Source: Bacteroidota bacterium (GTDB taxonomy: Bacteria > Bacteroidota > Bacteroidia > 2-12-FULL-35-15). Taken from it: a DNA stretch of 64,000 nt. The stretch's first letter is position 1, and each line of letters starts with the position of its first letter. Of the stretch, positions 10,857-19,338 are shown piece by piece. Under the pieces are notes generated by a model that was not told where the DNA came from, searched no databases, and worked only from the letters and a program-made list of their open reading frames with translations. Where the stretch lies: NCBI GenBank assembly GCA_025963715.1, contig JAOQAG010000046.1, forward strand, positions 1 to 64,000. Reading direction: 5' to 3'. Both the position numbers and the translations under genes were made by a program.

Positions 10857-11621
10857 ATGAAAAAAGCGTTCGGGATTATTTTTTTATTAGCTGGTCTTGT
10901 CATGATTATACTTGGCATTGCAGCACTTACAAACTTAGCAACAAAGCACAATACAATAGAAGACAGGTTTGGCAATGCCATTAATGAAAATTACTATGAA
11001 CGTAATCAGGAACAACAAGCTGTCGGTGTGGCTTTTACAGGCTGCGGATTAATTTTTTTCATTATAGGTATTGTTATGGTTGCTACCAAATCAGGAGCAC
11101 AACGACGAAAAGAAGAAGAATTGGCCTATCTTAAACGCACACAACAATCACAACCCAGTTCTTCTGACAATGGAAGAAAAGCAGAAGTATTGATCCAGCA
11201 GGCAATCGCATTGTACAATCAGCAGGAATACCATCCTGCCATCATTCTTACACAGCAAGCCAAAGCACTTAACCCTGCCAGCAGTCCCATTCATTATAAT
11301 CTCGCATGCCTTTACTCCCTTACACAAAACACGGAGGCATTCGATTCACTTTCAAAAGCTATTGAACTTGGCTATACTAATTTTGAAAAGATCAAGACAC
11401 AACGTGATCTCGACTGGCTCCGTCATCACCAGGAGTATAATGATTTTGTAAAAAATGGTTACAGGTTGAAAATAAAAACCAATGATCATAAAACTTACCA
11501 GCAGCCGGAACAGAGTACGGACGATATCTATGAAAAACTAGAGAAACTGGGCAAATTAAAAGAAAAAGGTGTGATCAACGAAGAAGAATTTGCGAAAGAG
11601 AAAAAAAAGATCCTGGGATAA
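10857..11621 (+). CDS. Membrane-anchored TPR protein with C-terminal SHOCT motif
   Basis: This 254-aa protein has two transmembrane segments near the N-terminus (AFGIIFLLAGLVMIILGIAA and TGCGLIFFIIGIVMVAT). A polar linker follows, then TPR-like helices at about 115-200 (LIQQAIALYNQQEYHPAIIL, PIHYNLACLYSLTQNTEAF, ending in a 'DLDWLRHHQEYNDFVKNG' pattern also seen in other Bacteroidota TPR proteins). The last 30 residues (DIYEKLEKLGKLKEKGVINE then EEFAKEKKKILG) are a SHOCT motif, a short oligomerisation module found at protein ends. A scaffold or assembly role is inferred from the domains only. It belongs to the plus-strand accessory run. Confidence 0.75.
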   Translation: MKKAFGIIFLLAGLVMIILGIAALTNLATKHNTIEDRFGNAINENYYERNQEQQAVGVAFTGCGLIFFIIGIVMVATKSGAQRRKEEELAYLKRTQQSQPSSSDNGRKAEVLIQQAIALYNQQEYHPAIILTQQAKALNPASSPIHYNLACLYSLTQNTEAFDSLSKAIELGYTNFEKIKTQRDLDWLRHHQEYNDFVKNGYRLKIKTNDHKTYQQPEQSTDDIYEKLEKLGKLKEKGVINEEEFAKEKKKILG

Positions 11622-11669
11622 GCATATTAAAATTAATTAAACCATTTAATAAAGAATATCAAGTTATTT

Positions 11670-12107
11670 ATGAAAACAAAACAACTAATCGTAATTTTTA
11701 TTCTATCTTTTACTCTTAATACATTAAAAGCACAAGTATTTTTTAACAACAAATATAATGAACCCGTTTGGGTTGTATTAGGATATCCAGTCGACACAAA
11801 AGCATACAAAGGTTGGGTAACTGTCGGTTGGTATGAAGTAGCACCGGGAGAAAACAAAGAAATATTAAATTACAATCCAACAGGGCAATACATTTATTAT
11901 TATGCACAAACGAAAGGCGGGGTTAAAAAATTTGAAGGCGCTAACTATTTATTGGCCGATCCCAAAAAAGCTTTTAATATAAAAAATGCAGATAAAGAAT
12001 ATGTTCAAAATGAGAATCCAAGCTATAAATGGTATAAATTCAGGCAAATTGATAAGGGTGCGAAGGACATGTTTAAATTAAAATATACAATTGCTTTTGA
12101 ATATTAA
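11670..12107 (+). CDS. Secreted small protein, DUF1036-like
   Basis: This 145-aa protein carries a signal peptide (KQLIVIFILSFTLNTLKAQ). The mature part opens with VFFNNKYNEPVWVVLGYP and GWVTVGWYEVAPGENKEIL. This resembles the DUF1036 family, whose members are small secreted beta-rich proteins described by the pattern 'N.t...v.vAigy...g.w...GWw.v.pg.c'. The resemblance is by eye and the function is unknown. It is the last small secreted or membrane gene before the nuclease-fold protein at 12171. Confidence 0.6.
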   Translation: MKTKQLIVIFILSFTLNTLKAQVFFNNKYNEPVWVVLGYPVDTKAYKGWVTVGWYEVAPGENKEILNYNPTGQYIYYYAQTKGGVKKFEGANYLLADPKKAFNIKNADKEYVQNENPSYKWYKFRQIDKGAKDMFKLKYTIAFEY

Positions 12108-12170
12108 AAGTTGAAAAACACAATACACCAAAGAAAGCTTAAGAAGGATTATTAATCAAATTATAAAATC

Positions 12171-13259
12171 ATGGATTTTAAAGACGAAATTAAACAGTTA
12201 GGAGAAAGAGTTAACAAGCTTAAGGATCAGATATTAACCGAAGAAGCGACAAAAACTGCTTTTGTAATGCCATTTATAAATGCTTTGGGCTATGACGTCT
12301 TTAATCCTTTTGAAGTTCATCCTGAATTTATATCAGATGTTGGTATAAAAAAAGGAGAAAAAATTGACTATGCTATTATGAAGGATGGTCAACCATCAAT
12401 CCTTATTGAATGCAAGCATTGGAAACAAAATCTTTCTTTGCATGACGGTCAGTTATTAAGATATTTTCATGTTTCAAAATGTAAATTCGGTCTTTTAACA
12501 AATGGAATTATCTATAGATTTTATACTGATCTCGTGGCAGAGAACATCATGGATGAAAAACCATTTCTTGAGATTAATATTACCGATATTAAAGACAACC
12601 AGATTGAAGAGTTAAAAAAATTCCACAAGTCTTATTTTGATGTAGCAAATATTATTAATTCAGCATCTGAATTAAAATACACATATGAGTTAAAAAATCT
12701 TATTAGCACGGAGTTAAATAATCCAACTCCTGATTTTGTAAAGCATTTCGCAAAGCAAGTCTATCCGGGTATGTTAACGGCAAAAGTCTTAGAACAATTT
12801 ACCAATCTTACGAAAAAATCCAATTTACAGTATATATCGGACCTGATAAATGAACGCCTGAAATCGGCATTATCAAAAGAAGAAGAAGTTGTTAAACAAG
12901 AAACTATTGAAGCAAATACAAGCCAACCAAAAGAAGATCTTTCCAAAATAGTTACAACCGAAGAAGAAATTGAAGGGTTTCTCATTGTAAAATCCATATT
13001 GAGAAAAAAGGTAAAGACAGACAGGATAACATATAGGGATGCTCAATCATATTTTTCTATTTTATTGGATGATAACAACAGAAAATTAATTTGTCGCTTG
13101 TATTTTAATAGTACAAAAAAATATTTTTCATTTTTTGATGAAAATAAAAAAGAGATTAAAAACCAATTAAATTCTCTGGACGATTTATTCAATTATGCGG
13201 ACGATTTATTCACTGTTATTGAAAACCTTGAAAAAGTAAAAGAAGTAACAGCAAGTTAG
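12171..13259 (+). CDS. Stand-alone HsdR N-terminal-like nuclease-fold protein
   Basis: This 362-aa protein has a PD-(D/E)XK core like the N-terminal domain of type I restriction subunit R. EEATKTAFVMPFINALGYDVF (split here as EEATKTAFVMPF and INALGYDVF) is followed by EVHPEFISDVG, KIDYAIM with the first acidic residue, and LIECKHW with the E-x-K. This is followed by a helical linker and a C-terminal region of mixed alpha/beta character (VKSILRKKVKTDRITYRDA...). It lacks the helicase motor and no HsdM/HsdS genes are nearby, so it is not a classical type I system. Similar stand-alone proteins are common in Bacteroidota and remain uncharacterised. AT-rich composition and the accessory neighbourhood suggest acquisition. 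A hairpin terminator follows. Confidence 0.75.
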   Translation: MDFKDEIKQLGERVNKLKDQILTEEATKTAFVMPFINALGYDVFNPFEVHPEFISDVGIKKGEKIDYAIMKDGQPSILIECKHWKQNLSLHDGQLLRYFHVSKCKFGLLTNGIIYRFYTDLVAENIMDEKPFLEINITDIKDNQIEELKKFHKSYFDVANIINSASELKYTYELKNLISTELNNPTPDFVKHFAKQVYPGMLTAKVLEQFTNLTKKSNLQYISDLINERLKSALSKEEEVVKQETIEANTSQPKEDLSKIVTTEEEIEGFLIVKSILRKKVKTDRITYRDAQSYFSILLDDNNRKLICRLYFNSTKKYFSFFDENKKEIKNQLNSLDDLFNYADDLFTVIENLEKVKEVTAS

Positions 13260-13304
13260 ATTGTATTTGTAAAAAATAAATACACTTTATTACTTCTTAT
13301 TTAG

Positions 13305-13338
13305 AATAATCCCTTCCCGTACAGAAGGGATTATTTTT
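13305..13338 (+). terminator. Bidirectional hairpin terminator
   Basis: AATAATCCCTT...AAGGGATTATT followed by a T-run. It sits between two converging genes and includes the stop codon of the minus-strand gene, so it probably ends transcripts from both sides. Confidence 0.8.
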
Positions 13339-14242
13339 TTTCATAAAAACCGGCATTTCCCTGCAAGCCTCCCGTATGCAGCGCTATAATCGTTTCTCCA
13401 ATTTTAAACTCTCCTTTTTGCATCAGATCGTAGATCCCGTACATCATTTTACCGGTGTAAATAAAATCGAGCGGAATGTGATGCGTGTTTTCAAAATCCT
13501 GCATAAACCGGAGTAATTCCGGTTTTGTTTTGGCATATCCGCCAAAATGATACCCTTCGGTAATTTCCCATTTTTGGAGAGTTGCGTTCAGTCTCGACAG
13601 CCAGCGCTGCACTTCATTTTTTATGTAACCCTCCCCTTTCAATACCTGGAAACCCATTGCCTGCTGGTTTCCGTTCAGCGAAAGAATAATTCCCGCTAAC
13701 GTGGTTCCTGTTCCGCAGGCACAGCAGATCCGGTCAAACGGAATGTGAATGTGTTGCGTTATTTCCGAACATCCCTTTATTCCAAATGCATTGGCGCCTC
13801 CTTCCGGGATGATGTAGGTATCTGATAAAGTTGATCCCGGCAATTGTCCCAGTAAATTCAGAAAAGCGGGATCGTCCTTTTGCCGATACATTTCCCGCGA
13901 AACAAAATGCAGCTGCATTCCCTGTTCCTGCGCAAATGTCAGTGTAGGATTAAGCTCCCCGGTTTGATCACCGCGGATAATCCCAATGGTTTTAAATCCG
14001 TATTCTTTTCCGGCTGCAGCCGTTGCCGCAATGTGATTGGAAAATGCACCGCCAAAAGTGAGAATGTACTGTTTGTCCTGTCTTTTAGCTTCCTGCAAAT
14101 TGTACCGGAGCTTGAACAGCTTGTTTCCACCAATCGCAGGATGATATTGATCCAGCCGCAATACATACAGGTTTACGCCATATTTACGGGTAATTTCATC
14201 GGTAATCCGCTGAAGTGGAATCTCAAAAGTTTGATCCTGCAT
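13331..14242 (-). CDS. ACC deaminase / D-cysteine desulfhydrase family PLP enzyme
   Basis: This 303-aa protein is a fold type II PLP enzyme. GGNKLFKLRYNLQEAKRQ (about residues 33-50) contains the Schiff-base Lys region of the family (G-G-N-K-x-R/F-K). TFGGAFSNHIAATAAAGKEYG holds the SNH motif that contacts the cofactor. CCACGTGTTLAGIIL is the phosphate-binding loop. Members either deaminate 1-aminocyclopropane-1-carboxylate or desulfhydrate D-cysteine; the two cannot be separated from these motifs. It is somewhat shorter than characterised ACC deaminases (about 340 aa), which favours the broader desulfhydrase-like label. It is divergent from the Cys-rich mini-protein at 14272, with start codons 30 bp apart. 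Confidence 0.8.
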   Translation of the reverse strand: MQDQTFEIPLQRITDEITRKYGVNLYVLRLDQYHPAIGGNKLFKLRYNLQEAKRQDKQYILTFGGAFSNHIAATAAAGKEYGFKTIGIIRGDQTGELNPTLTFAQEQGMQLHFVSREMYRQKDDPAFLNLLGQLPGSTLSDTYIIPEGGANAFGIKGCSEITQHIHIPFDRICCACGTGTTLAGIILSLNGNQQAMGFQVLKGEGYIKNEVQRWLSRLNATLQKWEITEGYHFGGYAKTKPELLRFMQDFENTHHIPLDFIYTGKMMYGIYDLMQKGEFKIGETIIALHTGGLQGNAGFYEKK

Positions 14243-14263
14243 TGCGTAAAAATATTAAATTTG
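14230..14263 (+). promoter_or_regulatory. Candidate promoter of the Cys-rich mini-protein
   Basis: TTTG at 14230-14233, a 22-base spacer, and TAAATTTG at 14256-14263, a perfect -7 box. It overlaps the first codons of the divergent PLP-enzyme gene. The predicted transcript would begin only about five bases before the ATG at 14272. Confidence 0.55.
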
Positions 14264-14271
14264 CAGGTACA

Positions 14272-14448
14272 ATGGACGGATTTTCAAAACACAGTAAACT
14301 GGAGCCGGATGAGTTTTATTACAATGAGGACGGTTACATCGTTTTCACGGAGAAATACCATCTGAAACGCGGTTATTGCTGCCAGAACGGATGCAAACAT
14401 TGTCCGTATGGATTTGATAAGACAAAAGGACGGATTGTTAAAAAATAA
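14272..14448 (+). CDS. Cys-rich mini-protein, DUF5522-like
   Basis: A 58-aa protein starting at the Met of MDGFSKHSKLEPDEFYYNED. This Met was preferred to an upstream in-frame Met at 14215 because the upstream part lies inside the divergent gene and before the predicted promoter. The second half, LKRGYCCQNGCKHCPYGF, carries four cysteines in a C-C-x3-C-x2-C-P-Y arrangement typical of the short DUF5522 family, probably a metal-binding knuckle. The function is unknown. In Bacteroidota such proteins are often chromosomal singletons, as here. Confidence 0.75.
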   Translation: MDGFSKHSKLEPDEFYYNEDGYIVFTEKYHLKRGYCCQNGCKHCPYGFDKTKGRIVKK

Positions 14449-14449
14449 T

Positions 14450-14690
14450 TTGAAAATGAGTCGATTTGAAAATTTGAAAATGCTGCAGATTGTTAGAAAA
14501 TGATGTGCACATTTCTGATGTGCAAATGTGCAGATGAATGTGCTGTGTTAAAAGGATTTGAAAATGAGCTAATTTGAAAATTTGAAAATGGCGCAGATTG
14601 TTAAAAAATGATGTGCAGATTTCTGATGTGCAGATGTGCAGATGACGTACTGTGTTAAAAGAATTTGAAAATGACTAAGATTATGAAATT
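14450..14690. repeat. Tandem AT-rich repeat, two units of about 110 bp
   Basis: Two consecutive copies share the order TTTGAAAATGAG, ATTTGAAAATTTGAAAATG, GCAGATTGTTA, AAAATGATGTGCA, ATTTCTGATGTGCA, GTGTTAAAA, with the second copy starting near 14559. The unit resembles, in reverse complement, the ATTTTCAAATTTTCAAATC tracts at 42.1-42.3 kb. No gene is seen between 14449 and 14785. Confidence 0.7.
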
Positions 14691-14785
14691 AATGCAAAAT
14701 GCTAATTATAACAATTTGTCTACTGCCTATTGCCAACTGCCCGTTGCCTACTCTATTAAAAAGAACTGAATCAAGATTATAAACT

Positions 14786-16810
14786 ATGAGCTTTAAAGAA
14801 ACTATTCTACAAGGTATTCCGGATGAATTACCAACTGTAAAACCATACGAAACCAGCATCAACCATGCTCCGAAGCGGAAAGATATTTTAACCAAAGAAG
14901 AAAAAAAACTGGCGATCCGCAATGCGCTGCGTTATTTTGATAAAAAACACCATGCGGTTTTATCGAAAGAATTTGCAAACGAATTAAAAGAATACGGCCG
15001 CATTTATATGTACCGTTTTCGTCCGGATTATAAGATCCATGCACGTCCCATCAGCGAATACCCGCATCAATCCAAGCAAGCTGCAGCTATCATGCTGATG
15101 CTGCAAAACAACCTGGATTATGCCGTGGCGCAGCATCCGCATGAGTTGATCACTTACGGCGGTAATGGCGCAGTGTTTCAAAACTGGGCGCAATATTTAT
15201 TAACCATGAAATACCTTGCGGAGATGACGGATGAGCAAACACTCGCTATGTACTCCGGTCACCCGATGGGCTTGTTCCCTTCCAATAAAGATGCACCGCG
15301 CGTGGTGATCACCAACGGAATGATGATCCCGAATTACAGCAAACCGGATGACTGGGAAAAATTCAATGCACTGGGCGTAACGCAATACGGACAAATGACC
15401 GCTGGATCATACATGTACATTGGTCCGCAGGGAATTGTACACGGCACCACCATTACAGTGATGAACGCTGCGCGTAAAATTTCGAAAGATGAAGCAGATC
15501 GTAAAGCCCGCCCGGATGACCTGGTCGGACGGGGCAAATTATTTGTTACCTGCGGATTAGGCGGTATGAGCGGCGCACAACCCAAGGCCGGAAAAATATC
15601 AGGATTGATTTCGGTCGTTGCCGAGATCAATCCAAAGGCTACAAAAACACGCCACTCACAAGGCTGGGTGGATGAAGTATTTGATGATCTTACACAATTA
15701 ATGGAGCGGATAAAAAAAGCACAAACTGCCAAAGAAGCTGTTTCCATTGCTTACCAGGGGAATGTAGTTGATCTGTGGGAACGGCTGGTGACCGAAAAAA
15801 TGAATGTCGATATCGGCACCGACCAATCATCACTGCACAATCCATGGGCGGGCGGCTATTATCCTGCAGGATTATCCTACGAACAATCCAACGAAATGAT
15901 GGCGAAGGACCCGGCACAATTCAAAAAAGAAGTTCAGAAAACATTGGTACGTCATGCCAATGCAGTAAATACGCTCACAGCAAAAGGAATGTATTTCTTT
16001 GATTATGGAAATGCTTTTTTACTGGAAGCTTCGCGTGCCGGTGCTGATATTGTAAAAGCAGACGGTACCTTCAAATACAATTCATACGTGCAGGATATTT
16101 TAGGACCGATGTGTTTTGATTACGGATTTGGTCCTTTCCGTTGGGTTTGCACTTCCTGTGACCCGAAAGACCTTGCTATTACTGATCAATTGGCATTTGA
16201 TGTATTGCAGGAAATGTACAAAACGGCTCCTGCCGAGATCAAACAGCAATTGAGCGATAACATGGTCTGGATCAAGGATGCGATGCAGAATAATTTAGTA
16301 GTAGGCTCGCAAGCCCGCATTTTATATGCCGATTCGGAAGCACGTGTGAAGATCGCGGAAGCATTTAATGCTGCGATCAAATCCGGAAAAATTTCCGCAC
16401 CGGTTGTATTGGGCCGCGATCATCACGATGTATCGGGCACGGATTCGCCTTACCGCGAAACGTCCAATATTTATGATGGTTCCAGCTTTACAGCAGATAT
16501 GGCGGTGCAAAATTTTGTAGGCGATGGTTTCCGCGGCGCTACCTGGATCTCGCTGCACAATGGCGGTGGTGTTGGCTGGGGAGAAGTGATCAACGGCGGT
16601 TTTGGGATGGTGCTGGATGGAAGTGCCGATAGCGACAGAAGATTAAGATCAATGCTGTTTTGGGATGTGAACAACGGAATTGCCCGCAGAAGCTGGGCCA
16701 GAAATGAGGAAGCATTGTTTGCGATCAAACGCGAAATGGACCGGACGCCAAGCTTGAGAGTAACGCTGCCGAATTTGGTGGAGGATAGTTTGTTGGATGA
16801 TTTATTTTAA
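14786..16810 (+). CDS. hutU: Urocanate hydratase (urocanase)
   Basis: This 674-aa cytoplasmic enzyme converts urocanate to imidazolone propionate, the second step of histidine degradation, using tightly bound NAD+. Recognisable urocanase segments include ELITYGGNGAVFQNWAQYLL (about residues 117-136), MYSGHPMGLFPS, AGSYMYIGPQGIVHGTT, VTCGLGGMSGAQPKA (nucleotide-binding), GTDQSSLHNPWAGGYYPAG and LGRDHHDVSGTDSPYRET. The protein is about 110 residues longer than the classical 550-aa enzyme, a length usual for the Bacteroidota branch. No other hut genes are in the window, so the pathway is not clustered here. Confidence 0.93.
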   Translation: MSFKETILQGIPDELPTVKPYETSINHAPKRKDILTKEEKKLAIRNALRYFDKKHHAVLSKEFANELKEYGRIYMYRFRPDYKIHARPISEYPHQSKQAAAIMLMLQNNLDYAVAQHPHELITYGGNGAVFQNWAQYLLTMKYLAEMTDEQTLAMYSGHPMGLFPSNKDAPRVVITNGMMIPNYSKPDDWEKFNALGVTQYGQMTAGSYMYIGPQGIVHGTTITVMNAARKISKDEADRKARPDDLVGRGKLFVTCGLGGMSGAQPKAGKISGLISVVAEINPKATKTRHSQGWVDEVFDDLTQLMERIKKAQTAKEAVSIAYQGNVVDLWERLVTEKMNVDIGTDQSSLHNPWAGGYYPAGLSYEQSNEMMAKDPAQFKKEVQKTLVRHANAVNTLTAKGMYFFDYGNAFLLEASRAGADIVKADGTFKYNSYVQDILGPMCFDYGFGPFRWVCTSCDPKDLAITDQLAFDVLQEMYKTAPAEIKQQLSDNMVWIKDAMQNNLVVGSQARILYADSEARVKIAEAFNAAIKSGKISAPVVLGRDHHDVSGTDSPYRETSNIYDGSSFTADMAVQNFVGDGFRGATWISLHNGGGVGWGEVINGGFGMVLDGSADSDRRLRSMLFWDVNNGIARRSWARNEEALFAIKREMDRTPSLRVTLPNLVEDSLLDDLF

Positions 16811-16881
16811 AATGGAACGCGGATAACGTAGATGGGACGGATAAAAACGGATTTTAAATTTTATTAAAACCTTTTTAAGAA

Positions 16882-17004
16882 CTGTCATCCCGGGCGCCGA
16901 CCCGGGATCTCACAAATGTTTGTAGCGCCTAAGTGCTGCTCTCCGAAAGGATTGAAAAAAAAAATTCTAATGAACAGATCCTGTGTCGCGGCACGGGATG
17001 ACAG
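16882..17004. repeat. Intergenic element with CTGTCATCCCG inverted ends
   Basis: An 11-bp inverted pair CTGTCATCCCG (16882-16892) / CGGGATGACAG (16994-17004) bounds a 123-bp segment. Its left end continues into CCCGGGCGCCGACCCGGG. It lies between urocanase and the glycosyltransferase gene and matches the larger element at 45668-45909 in its ends. Confidence 0.6.
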
Positions 17005-17038
17005 TATAAATTTGATATTGAAGTATAATTTATAATAA

Positions 17039-17908
17039 ATGAAAGTAAGCGGTTTCACCATTGTTCGCAATGCCATCAAATATGATTATCCCATCGTGGA
17101 AGCGATCAGCTCCATTTTACCGCTGTGCGATGAAGTGGTAGTTGCTGTTGGAAAATCAGAGGATGATACATTGCAACTGATCCGCTCGATCAATTCTCCG
17201 AAAATAAAAATTATTGAAACCGTTTGGGACGATCGTTTGCGCGAAGGAGGAAAAGTATTGGCGGATGAGACCAACAAGGCGTTTGCCGGAATTGCTCCGG
17301 AGAGCGACTGGTGTTTTTACATCCAGGGCGATGAAGTGATCCATGAAAAATATTTACCGGTGATCAAAGCAGCGATGGAAGAATACAAAGATGACAAACG
17401 TGTGGATGGTTTGTTGTTCAATTACACGCACTTTTACGGATCGTATGATTTTACAGGCGATTCGCGCCAGTGGTACCGAAAAGAAATTCGCGTGGTGCGG
17501 AACAACAAAGCAATTACTTCTTACAAAGATGCGCAGGGATTCCGGAAGAACGGTGAAAAATTAAATGTGAAACAAATTGATGCAGTGGTGTATCATTACG
17601 GCTGGGTAAAACCACCGGAAGCGCAGCAGGCCAAACAACAAAGCTTTAACAAGTTGTGGCATGATGATTCCTGGATGAAAAAAAACATTCCGGATGTAAA
17701 TGAATTTGATTATTCGCAAATTGATTCGCTTGTAAAATTTAATGGAACGCATCCGCAAATCATGCAGGAGCGGATTAACCGGATGAATTGGAAATTTTCT
17801 TTTGATCCGACACAAAAAAAATTAACATTGAAATTAAAAGTCCTTCTTTTCATCGAGAAAAAATTTGGATGGAAGATCGGGGAGTATAAAAATTATAAGA
17901 TTATTTAA
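17039..17908 (+). CDS. Glycosyltransferase family 2-like protein
   Basis: This 289-aa protein starts with the GT-A pattern of short Bacteroidota GT2-like transferases: VSGFTIVRNAIKYDYPIVEA, then CDEVVVAVGKSEDDTLQLI and, where the DxD metal motif is expected, WCFYIQGDEVIHE (about residues 91-103). No transmembrane segment is visible, so it is probably cytoplasmic and acts on a nucleotide-sugar donor. Acceptor and donor are unknown. The esterase-like lipoprotein gene starts one base after its stop, so the two are likely co-transcribed. Confidence 0.75.
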   Translation: MKVSGFTIVRNAIKYDYPIVEAISSILPLCDEVVVAVGKSEDDTLQLIRSINSPKIKIIETVWDDRLREGGKVLADETNKAFAGIAPESDWCFYIQGDEVIHEKYLPVIKAAMEEYKDDKRVDGLLFNYTHFYGSYDFTGDSRQWYRKEIRVVRNNKAITSYKDAQGFRKNGEKLNVKQIDAVVYHYGWVKPPEAQQAKQQSFNKLWHDDSWMKKNIPDVNEFDYSQIDSLVKFNGTHPQIMQERINRMNWKFSFDPTQKKLTLKLKVLLFIEKKFGWKIGEYKNYKII

Positions 17909-17909
17909 C

Positions 17910-19337
17910 ATGAAAATATTCAACACTTTTTTTATTTTATTTGCAGGACTTACTTTTCAGGCTTGTTCTTCACATCCGGGGAATACATCCAAAAATCCGC
18001 AACATACTAAAGATACAGCTGCAGTTGCAATGGAATCCTTTTCAGCCGGGCAGGTGATCGATAAAGTAATATGCAAAAGCGATACGTCGCAAAGCTTTGC
18101 TATGTATCTCCCGAAAGGATATGACATAAAAAAAATATATCCTGTTATTTATGCATTTGATGCACACGGTACTGGAAAATTACCGGTTGCTGATTATAAA
18201 GACCTGGCAGAAAAATACGGATACATCATTGTGGGTTCCAACAATTCGCAGAACGGAACTTCCTGGGAACAATCCCAGGCAATTGCCGCTACACTTTTCA
18301 GCGATACCAAAAGCCGGCTTGCCATTGACGAGCATCGTGTTTATTTAATGGGATTTTCGGGCGGTGCGCGCGTTGCCAATGCGCTTGCAATCACAAACGG
18401 ATATGTTGCAGGTGTGATCTGCTGCGGTGCTGCAAACCCGGCGGTGAATTCAATAAACCCACGTAATAATTATACATTCTTTGGAATTGCCGGTGATGCG
18501 GATTTTAATTATACCGAAATGCGTAAGTACGACCTGGTTGATCTTGCGGGCCATGATGTAAAACATGCCGTGATCAGCTTTGAAGGAAAACACGAATGGC
18601 CGCCGGTGCCAACCATGGAAGAAGCATTTGTGTGGGAAGAGCTGGACAACATGCGCAAAAATCCTGCGACAAAAAATACGGCGATGATCCAATCGGGGAT
18701 TAAAACGGAAACGGATAAACTGAATGCTTTGTTAAAACAAAACAAAGAATACGAAGCGTATGAATTGTGCCGTAAGGATCTTAATTTTTACGAAAAGCTG
18801 GACAACCTCACGTTGTTTTATGACACGTATAAAAAATTAAAAACAAGCGAGGCTGTGGATCACCAGTTAAAACTAAATGAAGCAGCATGGAACAGGGAAG
18901 AAAAAATGAAAGGCGGTTACATGGATGCGCTTCAGACACAAAATTATGAATGGTGGGTAAAAGATATTGCGTCGGTGAATCAAAAAATAAAAACAGGAAA
19001 GGACAAAGAGGAAGTTGCAATTGAAGAACGTATTTTAAGTTATTTAAGCCTGGTTTGTTACATGCAAACGAGCGGCACGCTGAAACAAAACAATGTGATC
19101 GCGGCGGAATATTACTGCAAGCTGTACAAGCTGGTAGATCCTAAAAATACGGAAGCGGATTATTTAATGGCAGAGATCAAAGCGAAACAAGCGGATAATG
19201 AGGCGGCAATAAAAGCATTAAATGAATCTGTTAAAAATGGCTTTACGGATGTAAAACGACTGGAAAGTGATAGTGCATTCAACACATTAAAATCGGATCC
19301 GCAGTTTATAAAAGTGAAGGAATCGATCAGGAAATAA
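17910..19337 (+). CDS. Lipoprotein with alpha/beta-hydrolase (PHB-depolymerase-like) domain
   Basis: A 475-aa protein from the ATG at 17910, which gives a clean lipoprotein signal (MKIFNTFFILFAGLTFQAC). An earlier frame opening overlaps the glycosyltransferase and was rejected. Residues about 50-255 look like an esterase/PHB-depolymerase-type alpha/beta hydrolase, with YLPKGYDIKKIYPVIYAFD early, YGYIIVGSNNSQNGTSWE, and the nucleophile elbow MGFSGGARVANAL. HEWPP near residue 230 could supply the His. The C-terminal half is helical and ends in a TPR-like segment (ADYLMAEIKAKQADNEAAIK, then a DPQFIKVKE tail). The substrate is unknown. Confidence 0.72.
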   Translation: MKIFNTFFILFAGLTFQACSSHPGNTSKNPQHTKDTAAVAMESFSAGQVIDKVICKSDTSQSFAMYLPKGYDIKKIYPVIYAFDAHGTGKLPVADYKDLAEKYGYIIVGSNNSQNGTSWEQSQAIAATLFSDTKSRLAIDEHRVYLMGFSGGARVANALAITNGYVAGVICCGAANPAVNSINPRNNYTFFGIAGDADFNYTEMRKYDLVDLAGHDVKHAVISFEGKHEWPPVPTMEEAFVWEELDNMRKNPATKNTAMIQSGIKTETDKLNALLKQNKEYEAYELCRKDLNFYEKLDNLTLFYDTYKKLKTSEAVDHQLKLNEAAWNREEKMKGGYMDALQTQNYEWWVKDIASVNQKIKTGKDKEEVAIEERILSYLSLVCYMQTSGTLKQNNVIAAEYYCKLYKLVDPKNTEADYLMAEIKAKQADNEAAIKALNESVKNGFTDVKRLESDSAFNTLKSDPQFIKVKESIRK

Positions 19338-19338
19338 T

